Below are positions 27,034 through 36,473 of a DNA stretch of 46,173 bases, piece by piece. The first letter of the stretch is position 1. Each line of letters starts with the position of its first letter. Under the pieces are notes generated by a model. That model saw nothing but the letters and a program-made list of their open reading frames with translations, was not told where the DNA came from and ran no database searches. This DNA is from Pseudomonas juntendi (lineage in GTDB: Bacteria > Pseudomonadota > Gammaproteobacteria > Pseudomonadales > Pseudomonadaceae): the NCBI RefSeq assembly GCF_009932375.1, contig NZ_BLJG01000020.1, forward strand, positions 1 to 46,173. Reading direction: 5' to 3'. Made by a program: the position numbers and the translations under genes.

Positions 27034-27951
27034 TTACAACCACCGGCCCAAGTATTGCTGCTGCTCCCGCCACGCTTCATCCTGCACCACCGCCCTGAAC
27101 CGTACCTGCGCCCCCGGCATGCACTGCGCCAGTTGCGCCAACGCCAGCGGCGTCAATGCCCCCAGGCGCGGGTAACCGCCAATGGTCTGCCGGTCATTGA
27201 GCAACACGATCGGTTGCCCGTCCGGCGGCACCTGCACCGCCCCCAGGGGAATGCCCTCGGAAATCATCGGCGCGCCCTGGTAGACCAGCTGCGGCCCCAG
27301 CAAGCGGATGCCCATGCGGTCGGCCCGGCTGTCCAGGGTCCAGTCCGTGTTGAATGCCTGGTACAGGCTGGTACCGCTGAAATCGCCGAGCTGCGCGCCC
27401 ATCACCAGGTCGAGCACAGGCTTGTGGTGATAGCGCGGGCGCAACGCATCCGGCACTTCACGAAGGGTTGCCGGCGTACCCGCAAAAGCCAGCAGCTGGC
27501 CTTTACCAAGCGCAGCGCCCTGGCCGTCTGTACCGCCCAGCGCTTCGCGCACCACGGTGGCACAGCTGCCCAGCACCGCCTCGCCGCGAAACCCGCCAGG
27601 CGCCGCCAGGTACGCCCGAACGCCCTGCTTGGGCTGCTTCAGGGCCAAGCGCTGCCCTTTGCCCAAAGCAAAGCTGCGCCAGGGCGCTACCGGCTGATCA
27701 TCAACTCGCGCATCCAGGTCGGCACCGGCCAGCGCCAGCACACAATCCTGCTGCGCCACCACACAGAAGCCACCCAGCGCGACCTCCACCACAGGTGCGG
27801 CCAGCGAATTGCCCAACAGCCAGTTGGCCCAGTACATCGCCACCCAGTCCAGCGCCCCGCCCTGGGTCACGCCCAGGTGCCGTACGCCGAAGCGCCCGGC
27901 GTCCTGCAACTGGCACAAGGCGTTGCTGGCCTCGATCGTCAACTGCTTCAT
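27034..27951 (-). CDS. pxpC: 5-oxoprolinase subunit PxpC
   Basis: 305 aa, biotin-dependent-carboxyltransferase-like (KipA/allophanate hydrolase subunit 2) fold. Seen in GRFGVRHLGVTQGGALDWVAMYWANWLLGN at the N-terminus and GIPLGAVQVPPDGQPIVLLNDRQTIGGYPRLG near the C-terminus. With PxpA and PxpB it makes the ATP-dependent 5-oxoprolinase that opens pyroglutamate to glutamate. The ATG overlaps the pxpB stop by 4 nt. A REP pair directly follows the stop codon. Confidence 0.9.
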   Translation of the reverse strand: MKQLTIEASNALCQLQDAGRFGVRHLGVTQGGALDWVAMYWANWLLGNSLAAPVVEVALGGFCVVAQQDCVLALAGADLDARVDDQPVAPWRSFALGKGQRLALKQPKQGVRAYLAAPGGFRGEAVLGSCATVVREALGGTDGQGAALGKGQLLAFAGTPATLREVPDALRPRYHHKPVLDLVMGAQLGDFSGTSLYQAFNTDWTLDSRADRMGIRLLGPQLVYQGAPMISEGIPLGAVQVPPDGQPIVLLNDRQTIGGYPRLGALTPLALAQLAQCMPGAQVRFRAVVQDEAWREQQQYLGRWL

Positions 27952-28634
27952 CCTTGCGCCTCCACATCGCCGCCCAGGGCCAGAAACTCATCACGCGTAA
28001 CCGCCACGAAACGCACCCGGTCACCGGGTTGCAACAGGCTATAACCCTCACGTTCATGGTCGAACAAACGCACCGGTGTACGCCCGATCAGGTTCCAGCC
28101 CCCCGGCGACACCGCCGGGTACGCTGCTGTCTGGCGCTCGGCAATACCCACGCTGCCCGCCGCCACCCGCTTGCGCGGGGTGCTCAGGCGGGGGCTGGCC
28201 AGGCGTTCATCGACCAGGCCCATGAAGCCGAACCCGGGGGCGAAGCCCAAGGCAAAAACCGGGTACTCGCGCTCGCTGTGCAAGCGGGCCACTTCACCCT
28301 CGGTCAAGCCGCTGCGGGCAGCCAGTACAGGCAGCTCCGGGCCGACGCTGGCGTGGTACCACACCGGGATCTCGTGGCGCCGGCCACCACTGCCGGCGTC
28401 AGGCTGCAAACCGTCCAGTGCCTGGGCGATCAGCGCCCTCGCCTCGGCCGGCGGCAGGTCGAAGTGCACCATCAGCGTGGTGTACGACGGCACCAAGTCC
28501 AGCAGGTGCTGGCCAAACGCTGCGCGCAAGCACTGGCTGGCAGCAAGCATCCACGGCATGTTGGCCTCGTCGATACGCTCGAACAGGCGCACCATCAGGC
28601 TGTCGACCGCGACCACTTCGATACGCAGCTTCAT
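27948..28634 (-). CDS. pxpB: 5-oxoprolinase subunit PxpB
   Basis: 228 aa, KipI/allophanate hydrolase subunit 1 family: LVPSYTTLMVHFD, HSEREYPVFALGFAPGFGFMG and STPRKRVAAGSVGIAERQTAAYPAVSPGGWNLIGRTP are all typical. Two consecutive ATGs (28637 and 28634) compete; GGAG is five bases from the second, which I chose, while the first would overlap the pxpA stop as ATGA. Subunit of the PxpABC 5-oxoprolinase, tightly coupled on both sides by overlaps. Confidence 0.9.
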   Translation of the reverse strand: MKLRIEVVAVDSLMVRLFERIDEANMPWMLAASQCLRAAFGQHLLDLVPSYTTLMVHFDLPPAEARALIAQALDGLQPDAGSGGRRHEIPVWYHASVGPELPVLAARSGLTEGEVARLHSEREYPVFALGFAPGFGFMGLVDERLASPRLSTPRKRVAAGSVGIAERQTAAYPAVSPGGWNLIGRTPVRLFDHEREGYSLLQPGDRVRFVAVTRDEFLALGGDVEAQG

Positions 28635-29410
28635 CATCGCTCCATGGCATCGAGGGCTTGGCGAATCTGCCGCACCGCTGCTACCGAACTGTCGTTGTCG
28701 CCATGCACACACAGTGTGCTGGCCGCCAGCTTCAAGGCACTGCCATCGTTCGCCACCAGCGTATCGCCACGGGCCAGGCGCTCGGCCTGCTCCACCACAC
28801 GCGCCGGGTCGTGATGCACGGCGCCGGGCAGGCGCCGCGAGACCAGGTGGCCGCTGGCGGTATAGGCCCGGTCGGCGAATGCCTCGAACCACAGCGGCAC
28901 GCCGATTTCATCGCCCAGCGCCTGGGCAGTACGGTTGTCGGCGGTGGCCATCAGCATCAGCGGCAGGTCGCTGCCGTAAGCCGCCACAGCTTCCAGCACG
29001 GTGCGCAGCTTGAGCGGGTCGGCCATCATGTCGTTGTACAGCGCACCATGCGGCTTGACATAGGCCACACGGCCGCCGAGCACCTTGCAGATGCCCTCCA
29101 GTGCGCCGATCTGGTAGTGCAGCAAATCGCGAATTTCCTCGGGGCTGCAGGCCATGGACCGGCGCCCGAAGCCGACCAGGTCCGGGTAGGCCGGGTGGGC
29201 ACCGATCGCCACCCCGTGCTCCAGTGCCAGGGCCACGGTGCGGCGCATGATGCCAGGGTCACCGGCATGGTAACCGCAGGCGATGTTGGCGCAGTCGATG
29301 TAGGGCATGACCTCGGCATCCAGGCCCATGCGCCAGCTGCCAAAACTTTCACCCATGTCGCAATTGAGTAGCAGGCGTTCCACCACGCGGCCTCCGTTGT
29401 TGTCGTGCAT
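28634..29410 (-). CDS. pxpA: 5-oxoprolinase subunit PxpA (LamB/YcsF family)
   Basis: 258 aa. [17 protein letters not shown] is the LamB/YcsF signature, followed by [32 protein letters not shown] and [12 protein letters not shown]. Part of ATP-dependent 5-oxoprolinase, which recycles pyroglutamate formed from glutamine or damaged N-termini. AAGG lies eight bases before the ATG. It starts 9 nt after the MFS transporter stop, so MFS-pxpA-pxpB-pxpC form one operon. Confidence 0.92.
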   Translation of the reverse strand: MHDNNGGRVVERLLLNCDMGESFGSWRMGLDAEVMPYIDCANIACGYHAGDPGIMRRTVALALEHGVAIGAHPAYPDLVGFGRRSMACSPEEIRDLLHYQIGALEGICKVLGGRVAYVKPHGALYNDMMADPLKLRTVLEAVAAYGSDLPLMLMATADNRTAQALGDEIGVPLWFEAFADRAYTASGHLVSRRLPGAVHHDPARVVEQAERLARGDTLVANDGSALKLAASTLCVHGDNDSSVAAVRQIRQALDAMER

Positions 29411-29419
29411 GTGCCTACC

Positions 29420-30706
29420 TTACCGCGCTTGCAACTGTTTGCCGCGTGTTTCCGGCAGGCTCAGCGCTGCAACGATCACCACGCCATAGGACACGGCAGA
29501 AAACACACCGATACCCAGGCCCAGCGGCACCTGCTGGCCGAGCAAGCCAATCAGCAACGGGAACAGCGCCGCAACAACTTTGCCGATGTTGTAGCAGAAG
29601 CCCTGCCCCGAACCGCGGATACGTGTTGGGAACAGCTCTGTCAGGAACGCGCCCATGCCGCTGAAGATCCCCGAGGCGAAGAAGCCCAGCGGGAAGCCCA
29701 GCCACAGCATCACGCCATCGCTGACGGGCATCTGCGTGTACAGCAGCACGATGACGAACGAGCCCACGGCGAACAGGATGAAGTTCTTCTTACGCCCCAG
29801 CAGGTCGGACAGGTACGCACTGACGACGTAGCCCACATACGAACCAACGATCACCATCGCCAGATAGCCACCGGTTCCCAGCACGCTCAGGCCGCGTTCA
29901 TTCTTGAGGAAGGTCGGCAACCAGGACGTGATGGCGTAGTAACCGCCCAGCGCGCCTGTGGTCAACAACGAGGCGCGCACGGTGGTCCAGAGCATGCCTG
30001 GGGCGAAAATCTCGTAGAAGTGCGACGGTGCCTCGGCCGCTGGCGTCGCCTTGGCCTGGCGGTAGACCTCCGGGTCCTTGACCAGGCGGCGCACGAAGAT
30101 CACGAAGATGGCCGGCACCAGGCCCAACAGGAACAGTGCCCGCCAGGCCTGCTCAGGCGGCAGCCAGGAGAACAGCAGCGCATAGAGGATGGCGGTGAGG
30201 CCCCAGCCAATGGCCCACCCGGACTGCACCATGCCGACCGCCTTGCCACGGTCCTGGGCGCGGATCACTTCGCCGATCAGCACTGCGCCGGCGGTCCACT
30301 CGCCGCCGAAGCCGAAGCCCATCAAGGTTCGGGCGATCAGCAACTGCTGGTAGTTCTGGGCGAACCCGCAGAGAAAAGTGAAAAACGCAAACCACAGGAC
30401 CGTCAGTTGCAGGGTACGTACGCGGCCGATGCGGTCGGAGAGTATACCGGCTATCCAGCCGCCCACCGCCGAGGCGATCAGCGTGCTGGTGTGGATCAGC
30501 CCGGCTTCAGTGGTGGTTATCCCCCACAGCATGATCAGCGTGGGGATGACGAAGCTGAGCATCTGGGTGTCCATGCCATCCAGGCCGTAGCCAATCTTGC
30601 AGCTCCAGAAGGTGCGCCGTTGCTGTGAGTCGATGTCGCGGTACCAGGCGAACGGCCCGGACGAAGGGGAAGAACTGACCTGCTGCTGCACGCCGGTGGG
30701 GTTCAT
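29420..30706 (-). CDS. MFS transporter of the pxp operon
   Basis: 428 aa with twelve hydrophobic helices. The loop 2-3 motif reads DRIGRVRTLQL and a second copy is DLLGRKKNFIL after helix 8. The overall pattern (IGYGLDGMDTQMLSFVIPTL, GFGFGGEWTAGAVLIGEV, LTELFPTRIRGSGQGFCYNIGK) is that of metabolite:proton symporters for organic acids. Leading the pxpABC genes by 9 nt, it may import 5-oxoproline or a compound yielding it. The start at MNPTGVQQQ has GAGG five bases upstream; an earlier ATG at 30796 lacks one. A LysR gene is divergently transcribed. Confidence 0.85.
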   Translation of the reverse strand: MNPTGVQQQVSSSPSSGPFAWYRDIDSQQRRTFWSCKIGYGLDGMDTQMLSFVIPTLIMLWGITTTEAGLIHTSTLIASAVGGWIAGILSDRIGRVRTLQLTVLWFAFFTFLCGFAQNYQQLLIARTLMGFGFGGEWTAGAVLIGEVIRAQDRGKAVGMVQSGWAIGWGLTAILYALLFSWLPPEQAWRALFLLGLVPAIFVIFVRRLVKDPEVYRQAKATPAAEAPSHFYEIFAPGMLWTTVRASLLTTGALGGYYAITSWLPTFLKNERGLSVLGTGGYLAMVIVGSYVGYVVSAYLSDLLGRKKNFILFAVGSFVIVLLYTQMPVSDGVMLWLGFPLGFFASGIFSGMGAFLTELFPTRIRGSGQGFCYNIGKVVAALFPLLIGLLGQQVPLGLGIGVFSAVSYGVVIVAALSLPETRGKQLQAR

Positions 30707-30834
30707 GCTTGCCTCGGCTTGTTGGTATTGTTGTATGGGCGACCTGTACTGTCGCGGCCTGGGCCAATGTTCGGAGCCCGCGCGCGCTGCGTCCAACGAG
30801 AAAAACCGCCGGTCTGGAACAAGAAAAACTGATC

Positions 30835-31749
30835 ATGAACCTTCGCTTTCTCGAAACCTTTGTCTGGGTCGCCCGCCTCAAGAGCTTCCGCCTGACCGCA
30901 GACAAGCTGTTCACCACCCAGGCCTCGGTCTCCAGCCGTATTGCCGCGCTGGAGGCCGACCTGGGCGTGAAGCTGCTGCTGCGCGACTCGCGCGGCGTCA
31001 GCCTGACCCCGGAAGGCGGCAAGGTGCTGGAATACGCCGAACGCATGCTGGACACCGCCAAGGCCATGAAGCAATCACTGGACAGCGACCGGGCCAAGGT
31101 CGGGCGAATTCGCATCGGGGTGATGGACACGGTCATCCACACCTGGATGAGTGCGCTGGTGGCGGAACTGACCGAGCGCTACCCACAGGTAGAAATCGAG
31201 CTGGTGGCGGACACTGCACTGAACCTGCGCGAACAACTGCAAAAGGGGTTTCTCGACGTGATCCTGCAGACCGACCTGCTGCGCGAGCAGTCGATCCGCA
31301 GCCTGGATCTGGCGCGCTACCCGATGGGGTGGGTGGTTGCCGCCGGCTCGCCCCAGCACCGCGCTTTCGGCTCGCTGGCCGAGCTCGGTCGGGAGCGGAT
31401 CATCACCTTCTCGAAGAATTCACGGCCGCACCAGGAGGTGCTGAGCCTGCTGCAGGGTGCCGGGGCTGACGCACCGCGGCTGAACTGCGTGAACTCGGTG
31501 GCGGCCATTACCCGGCTGCTACGCGACGGCTTCGGCATCGGCGCGTTGCCACCGGCATTGGTGGATGCCGAGCTGGGCCGCGGCGAGCTGGTGTTGCTAG
31601 CCGGGCTGCAACCGCCGCCGAGCCTGGAGCTGGTGGTGGCCTGGCAGACCGGCGTTGCGCTGGTGGATGAGGTAGTCGGGCTGTGCCGACAGGTGCTGGA
31701 GGGGTATGCACGGGACATGGGTGGGCAGCGGATCGTGCTGGTTTCCTAG
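30835..31749 (+). CDS. LysR-family transcriptional regulator
   Basis: 304 aa. N-terminal winged HTH: MNLRFLETFVWVARLKSFRLTADKLFTTQASVSSRIAALEADLGVKLL (residues 1-48), then the linker helix and a periplasmic-binding-like effector domain from VGRIRIGVMDTV. It is divergent from the MFS-pxpABC operon with a 128-nt shared control region, so it very probably regulates that operon, with a substrate of the pathway as inducer. The start lacks a clear Shine-Dalgarno (AAGAAAAACTGATC), but matches the family N-terminus exactly. Confidence 0.88.
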   Translation: MNLRFLETFVWVARLKSFRLTADKLFTTQASVSSRIAALEADLGVKLLLRDSRGVSLTPEGGKVLEYAERMLDTAKAMKQSLDSDRAKVGRIRIGVMDTVIHTWMSALVAELTERYPQVEIELVADTALNLREQLQKGFLDVILQTDLLREQSIRSLDLARYPMGWVVAAGSPQHRAFGSLAELGRERIITFSKNSRPHQEVLSLLQGAGADAPRLNCVNSVAAITRLLRDGFGIGALPPALVDAELGRGELVLLAGLQPPPSLELVVAWQTGVALVDEVVGLCRQVLEGYARDMGGQRIVLVS

Positions 31750-31791
31750 GGGTTGGTGTTGAGGACGCAGTGCCTGTGCTGGCGATCACCT

Positions 31792-32313
31792 TCAGCGCCA
31801 GCTCTCTTTCACCACCCGACGCCGCCCCCCGAGGATCACCCAGCCAAGCCCCAGCAACAGGCTTTCGACCAAGAACGCCAGCACGAACCCTGCGCCAACA
31901 CCCCAGCCGATGGCCTCGGGCACCAGCAGAATCTGGTAGCTGTAGCCGTTGAGGGTTTCTGCACGCAGCTGCGGGTCGGCCTGCACCAGCACATGCCAGG
32001 TGCGTGCGACCCAAGGCCCTTGCAGGGCCTGCCACTCGTTCTCCAGCAACTGGTTGCGGATCATCAGGCTTTCGATGCTGTTGGCGTCACTGTTGAACAC
32101 TGGGTCATCACTGCTGCGGTAGTGCCGTAGCAAGGCCTGCAGGTCGCCATTGAAAAAGCGCTCGGCCGTCTGCTTGAAGCCGTCCAGCGCCTCGCGCGAC
32201 TCGTACAGGTGCGCCTCCACCCGCTGGCTGTAGTCTTTCACCAGCCCCGGCACCTGAATACCGGCCAACAGGCCGAAGGTGAACAGCAGCAACCGCAGGT
32301 AACTTCTGAACAT
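31792..32313 (-). CDS. DUF2937 membrane protein
   Basis: 173 aa. An N-terminal hydrophobic helix (LRLLLFTFGLLAGIQVPGLV), a periplasmic helical region of about 90 residues and a C-terminal double hydrophobic segment (AIGWGVGAGFVLAFLVESLLLGLGWVIL) ending in a basic tail. This layout fits the uncharacterised DUF2937 family. AAGGA precedes the ATG. It is the last gene of a three-gene minus-strand set, 9 nt after the YafJ-like gene. Confidence 0.78.
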   Translation of the reverse strand: MFRSYLRLLLFTFGLLAGIQVPGLVKDYSQRVEAHLYESREALDGFKQTAERFFNGDLQALLRHYRSSDDPVFNSDANSIESLMIRNQLLENEWQALQGPWVARTWHVLVQADPQLRAETLNGYSYQILLVPEAIGWGVGAGFVLAFLVESLLLGLGWVILGGRRRVVKESWR

Positions 32314-32322
32314 GCAGCGTCC

Positions 32323-33096
32323 TTAGCTCTGGCCGTGCGCCACACATTCACCGTGCCGCCACAGGGCCCATTGACCCGGCTCGTAGCGCTGCCAGGTCTC
32401 GTTCTCGGTCAGGGCCTCGGTGGCAATCACCGTGACCACGTCGTTGGGGGTGGTTTGCGTATGGAAGTCGACGATCAGGTCGACATCCTTCAAGCGTGCC
32501 GCACCAAACGGCGCACGCCGGGTAATGTGCACCAGCTTGGTCGAACAGAAGCAGAACAGCCAGTCACCGTCGCTGAGCATGCAGTTGAACACGCCCTGCC
32601 CGCGGTAACCGGCACAGGCTTCGACCAGCACCGGCAACAGCTGTTCCACCGGCACCGGCTCGGGGAAGGCGCTGCGAATGCGGTTGAGCAGGTCGCAAAA
32701 GGCCGCCTCGCTGTCGGTATCGCCTACCGGCCGATAGAAACTGCCCAAGCCCTTGAAGGCGCCCAACTGGCCGTTGTGCGCAAAGCACCAGTTACGGCCC
32801 CACATTTCGCGCATGAACGGGTGGGTGTTGGCCAGGCAGACCTTGCCGACGTTGGCCTGGCGGATATGGCCAATGACCACTTCGCTCTTGATCGGGTAGC
32901 GCTGCACCAGGCTGGCTACCTCCGACTCGCTGCTGGCAGCCGGGTCCTGGAACAGGCGCAGGCCGCGCCCTTCATAGAAGCCGATGCCCCAGCCATCGCG
33001 GTGCGGGCCGGTGCGGCCACCGCGCTGCATCAGGCCGGTAAAGCTGAAGACAATGTCGGTAGGGACGTTGGCACTCATGCCCAACAGTTCGCACAT
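32323..33096 (-). CDS. Class II glutamine amidotransferase, YafJ type
   Basis: 257 aa Ntn-hydrolase. The protein starts MCELLGMSANVPTD, placing the nucleophile Cys2 at the N-terminus once Met is removed. RGGRTGPHRDGWGIGFYEG, GHIRQANVG and NTHPFMREMWGRNWCFAHNGQL are the glutaminase motifs. YafJ-like proteins lack a synthase domain, so the ammonia acceptor is unknown. GGAGA precedes the ATG. It lies between a small membrane protein gene (14-nt gap) and the DUF2937 gene (9-nt gap). Confidence 0.9.
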   Translation of the reverse strand: MCELLGMSANVPTDIVFSFTGLMQRGGRTGPHRDGWGIGFYEGRGLRLFQDPAASSESEVASLVQRYPIKSEVVIGHIRQANVGKVCLANTHPFMREMWGRNWCFAHNGQLGAFKGLGSFYRPVGDTDSEAAFCDLLNRIRSAFPEPVPVEQLLPVLVEACAGYRGQGVFNCMLSDGDWLFCFCSTKLVHITRRAPFGAARLKDVDLIVDFHTQTTPNDVVTVIATEALTENETWQRYEPGQWALWRHGECVAHGQS

Positions 33097-33110
33097 GGCT
33101 GTGTCTCCGC

Positions 33111-33608
33111 TTACAGACGGGGCTCGACCCGGCCATTTCCCCGGGGTGCCGCAGGTGGCGGGAGGTCACGGTAACGGTCGCTGCGCTCGGCGGCCAAAGG
33201 GGCCTGGGCGCCGAGCCGGTCATCTTCGGCCTGCTCGCGCTGGGCCGCGGCCTCAGCCTGGGCCCGCCGCTCGCGGGCGCGCTTTTCCAGCGGCCAGCGC
33301 AGCAATACGAAGAGGGCATACAAGGCAAAGGCGATCATGCCGTACATGGCAAAATCGGAAACTGCGCGCCAGGCATTGTTGCCAACCTTGAACGCCACAT
33401 CCAGGGTGGTGATGGCGATGGCCGGGGCGAAGCTGTCCTTGACCGGGTCAACCACGGTCGGCGTCAGCAACAGCACCGCCAGCACCACGCGCAGGGGCTC
33501 GCGCAACCAGCGCCACATCCAGCCGGTCAGTTTGAAGCCCACCAGCAGGCAGCCCAAAGCGGCAACCGCGTACAGGCCCCAGGCCAAGGTGTAGTCGTTC
33601 TCGATCAT
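33111..33608 (-). CDS. Small inner-membrane protein, conserved hypothetical
   Basis: 165 aa. Three hydrophobic helices: LAWGLYAVAALGCLLVGF (9-26), VVLAVLLLTPTVV (41-53) and FAMYGMIAFALYALFVLL (about 86-103). They are followed by a hydrophilic tail of about 60 residues, rich in Ala, Arg and Glu (a likely coiled helix, then a Pro-rich end). I do not recognise a characterised family. No strong ribosome site is visible. First gene of the set with the YafJ-like and DUF2937 genes. Confidence 0.72.
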   Translation of the reverse strand: MIENDYTLAWGLYAVAALGCLLVGFKLTGWMWRWLREPLRVVLAVLLLTPTVVDPVKDSFAPAIAITTLDVAFKVGNNAWRAVSDFAMYGMIAFALYALFVLLRWPLEKRARERRAQAEAAAQREQAEDDRLGAQAPLAAERSDRYRDLPPPAAPRGNGRVEPRL

Positions 33609-33730
33609 GGTGTTCGTGCAAGCCAGGCAAAGAGGTGCCTATGATAAACACTTTTCCGGGCGCACACAGTGTTTGCCTGCGCCGGCCGCTTCGCAGCCGG
33701 GCCCAGGCCACCCCAACCAAGAGATCCTCG

Positions 33731-35773
33731 ATGCCGACCAAGCCCCAACCGCCGATTGCCCATGCCGACCAGGCCGCCGACCCGTATGCCTGGCTGCAAC
33801 AGCGCGACACCCCCGAGGTGCTCGCCTACCTGCAGGCCGAAAACGCCTACCAGCAAGCCTGCCTGGCCGACCAAGAGCCCCTGCGCGAGCAATTGTTCGA
33901 AGAGATCAAGGGCCGCATCCAGGAGACCGACCTGTCGCTGCCTTCACCCTGGGGGCCGTATCTGTACTACACCCGCACCACTGCTGGCGACGAATATCCG
34001 CGCCACTACCGCTGCCCACGCCCGGCCGACGACAGCAACACCGTCGATGAAAGCCAGGAACAGCTGTTGCTCGACCCCAACGCACTGGCCAACGGCGGCT
34101 TCCTGTCGCTGGGCGCGTTCAGTGTCAGCCCCGACCACCGCCTGCTGGCCTACAGCCTGGATACCAGTGGCGACGAGGTCTACAGCCTGTACGTGAAAGA
34201 CCTCGCCAGCGGCGCGATCACCGCCCTGCCCTTCGAAGACTGCGATGGCAGCATGACCTGGGCCAACGACAGCCAGACACTGTTCTTCGCCGAGCTGGAC
34301 GACACCCACCGGCCATGGCGCCTGTGCCGCCATACGCTGGGCAGCCCCGGTGCCGAGCGCGTGTTCGAGGAGCCCGACGGGCGCTTCTTCCTGCATTGCT
34401 ACCGCACCAGCTCCGAGCGCCAGCTGGTGCTGCTGCTGAACAGCAAGACCACCAGCGAAGCCTGGGTGCTGAACGCCGAAACCCCACAGGCGCCATTCAT
34501 TTGCCTGGCGCCACGTGTCGAGGGCCATGAATACTTCCCCGACCACGGCCAGCTCGACGGCGCGTGGTGCTGGTTTATCCGCACCAACCAGGACGGCATC
34601 AACTTCGCCCTGTATTACGCCCCGGCTACCGAGGTACCGGGCCGCGAGCAATGGCAGGCACTGGTGCCGCACCGCGAGGCAGTCATGCTTGAAGGGCTGA
34701 GCCTGAATGCCGGCGCACTCATCCTGAGCCTGCGCGAAGGCGGCCTGCCGATCATCGAAGTGCGCCCGCAAGGTCTGGCGGCCTACCGTGTCGAGCTGCC
34801 GGATGCCGCCTACAGCCTGTACGTGCAAGACAGCCTGGAGTTCGCCAGCCCCCGCCTGCGCCTGCGCTACGAAGCACTCAACCGCCCGGCCCAGGTGCGC
34901 CAGCTGGAACTGGCCAGCGGCGCCCAGGTGGTGCTCAAGCAAACACCGGTACTGGGCGCCTTCGATGCCGACGACTATGTCAGCGAACGCTTGTGGGCGA
35001 CTGCCGCCGACGGCACCCAGGTGCCGATCAGCCTGGTGCGTCGCCGCCAGGACCTGGGCCAGACCGTGCCGCTGTACCTGTACGGTTACGGCGCCTATGG
35101 CGAAAGCCTCGACCCGTGGTTCTCGCATGCACGCCTGAGCCTGCTGCAGCGCGGCGTGGCCTTCGCCATCGCCCATGTACGCGGTGGTGGCGAGCTGGGC
35201 GAAGCCTGGTACCGTGCCGGCAAGCAGGCGCACAAGCACAACACCTTCAGCGACTTCATCGCCTGTGCCGAACACCTGTTCGCCCAGGGCGTGACGGCGC
35301 CCGACCGGCTGGCCATCAGTGGTGGCAGTGCCGGTGGCCTGTTGATCGGCGCGGTGCTCAACCTGCGCCCCGAACTGTTCCGCTGTGCGGTCGCCGAAGT
35401 GCCGTTCGTCGACGTGCTCAACACCATGCTCGACCCCGATCTGCCGTTGACCGTGACCGAGTACGACGAGTGGGGCAACCCTGAGGAGCCGGAGGTGTAC
35501 GCGCGGATCAAGGCATATGCGCCCTACGAGAACGTGAAGGCCCAGGCCTACCCGGCGATGCTGGTGGTGGCGGGCTACAACGACAGCCGCGTGCAGTACT
35601 GGGAGGCGGCCAAGTGGGTGGCGCGGCTGCGCACACGCAAGACCGATGACAACCTGCTGTTGCTCAAGACCGAGATGGGCGCCGGGCACGGCGGGATGAG
35701 CGGGCGGTATCAGGGGCTCAAGGATGTGGCGCTGGAATATGCGTTCGTGTTTGGCGAATTGGGTATTGCCTGA
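33731..35773 (+). CDS. ptrB: Oligopeptidase B (S9A prolyl oligopeptidase family)
   Basis: 680 aa, the usual OpdB/PtrB length. An N-terminal seven-bladed propeller (about 1-400) caps a C-terminal alpha/beta hydrolase domain. The catalytic triad is visible: Ser533 in SGGSAGG, Asp618 in GYNDSRVQYWE, His653 in GAGHGG. The acidic TEYDEWG segment corresponds to the Glu residues that give oligopeptidase B its preference for cleaving short peptides after Arg or Lys. The start MPTKPQPP follows AAGAGATCCTCG, a weak ribosome site; an in-frame ATG at 33635 would add 32 residues of non-family sequence. A rho-independent terminator follows. Confidence 0.9.
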   Translation: MPTKPQPPIAHADQAADPYAWLQQRDTPEVLAYLQAENAYQQACLADQEPLREQLFEEIKGRIQETDLSLPSPWGPYLYYTRTTAGDEYPRHYRCPRPADDSNTVDESQEQLLLDPNALANGGFLSLGAFSVSPDHRLLAYSLDTSGDEVYSLYVKDLASGAITALPFEDCDGSMTWANDSQTLFFAELDDTHRPWRLCRHTLGSPGAERVFEEPDGRFFLHCYRTSSERQLVLLLNSKTTSEAWVLNAETPQAPFICLAPRVEGHEYFPDHGQLDGAWCWFIRTNQDGINFALYYAPATEVPGREQWQALVPHREAVMLEGLSLNAGALILSLREGGLPIIEVRPQGLAAYRVELPDAAYSLYVQDSLEFASPRLRLRYEALNRPAQVRQLELASGAQVVLKQTPVLGAFDADDYVSERLWATAADGTQVPISLVRRRQDLGQTVPLYLYGYGAYGESLDPWFSHARLSLLQRGVAFAIAHVRGGGELGEAWYRAGKQAHKHNTFSDFIACAEHLFAQGVTAPDRLAISGGSAGGLLIGAVLNLRPELFRCAVAEVPFVDVLNTMLDPDLPLTVTEYDEWGNPEEPEVYARIKAYAPYENVKAQAYPAMLVVAGYNDSRVQYWEAAKWVARLRTRKTDDNLLLLKTEMGAGHGGMSGRYQGLKDVALEYAFVFGELGIA

Positions 35774-35781
35774 GATTGCCG

Positions 35782-35801
35782 GGGGCGCTTTGCGCCCCTT
35801 T
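35782..35801 (+). terminator. Rho-independent terminator of ptrB
   Basis: GGGGCGC-TTT-GCGCCCC perfect 7-bp stem followed by TTTC, 8 nt after the ptrB stop codon. Confidence 0.7.
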
Positions 35802-35860
35802 CACGACACAAGGCCGCTCTCATAGAACAGTACATAACTTATTGATTTAGCGGGGTCTTT

Positions 35861-35945
35861 GTGGGAGCGGGCGTGCCCGCGATCACCGGCGTAGCCGGTG
35901 CCAGCCACCGCGCTGGATTCTTCGCGGGCACGCCCGCTCCCACAC
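35861..35945. repeat. REP pair (BIME)
   Basis: Inverted REP units GTGGGAGCGGGCGTGCCCGC (35861-35880) and TTCGCGGGCACGCCCGCTCC (35921-35940), with a smaller CACCGGC/GCCGGTG hairpin in the 40-bp spacer. It lies between ptrB and the proline-rich gene, which converge. The rest of the 289-nt gap shows no gene. Confidence 0.85.
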
Positions 35946-36062
35946 AGGCCGCGTCGCGGTTACGAATTGAGTTCTCTGCGCGACAGCGCAGCCCGTAGGG
36001 CTGTGTTATCTCCCACAGGGCACTGGCCCCCTGGTAAACCCAGCGCCAACGCACCGCTGCAG

Positions 36063-36341
36063 TCAGTCATCATCCTGCGCCGGCTTCGCCGGCTCCGGCC
36101 GCAACCCCGGCAAGGGTTGGTCCTTCGGCGGCCCGGGCACCGGCATCGGTGGCAGCAAAGGCGCACCCGGCTGGCTGTCGTAAGCCTTGGGCGGCGTGCT
36201 CGGGGTGATCTGCGGGTAAGGCGTGGGCGTTGGCGTACCCGGCGCACCGGGCACCGGGGTCGCCAGCCGGGGCGGCGTACTGGCGGCATCGGCCATGGGC
36301 AGGCCCGCCAGCCACAGCACGGCTAGGATCGCGCGCAACAT
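36063..36341 (-). CDS. Small proline-rich secreted protein (92 aa)
   Basis: 92 aa. MLRAILAVLWLAGLPMADA is a signal peptide, with cleavage near residue 19-20. The mature peptide of about 72 residues is roughly one third proline (STPPRLATPVPGAPGTP, then PTPTPYPQITPSTPPKAY) and ends in three Asp residues. It has no cysteines and is probably unfolded in the periplasm or at the wall. An AGGAGG site six bases before the ATG at 36341 decides the start against the much longer upstream frame. No family recognised. Confidence 0.7.
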   Translation of the reverse strand: MLRAILAVLWLAGLPMADAASTPPRLATPVPGAPGTPTPTPYPQITPSTPPKAYDSQPGAPLLPPMPVPGPPKDQPLPGLRPEPAKPAQDDD

Positions 36342-36473
36342 CAGTAACCTCCTGTCGGGAACCTTCCTACAGGCTACGCCTAAATCAACGCTTTCGCCTG
36401 TCCGCCCGCCCTGCAAGCGCGCTAGACTCAATGGCATAACCGTCACCTGCCTGATCAGAACAAAGGAAACACC

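Noticed and set aside
33944..35689. 581-codon open frame opposite ptrB
   Set aside because: Antisense shadow of oligopeptidase B, whose catalytic triad is intact in the sense frame.
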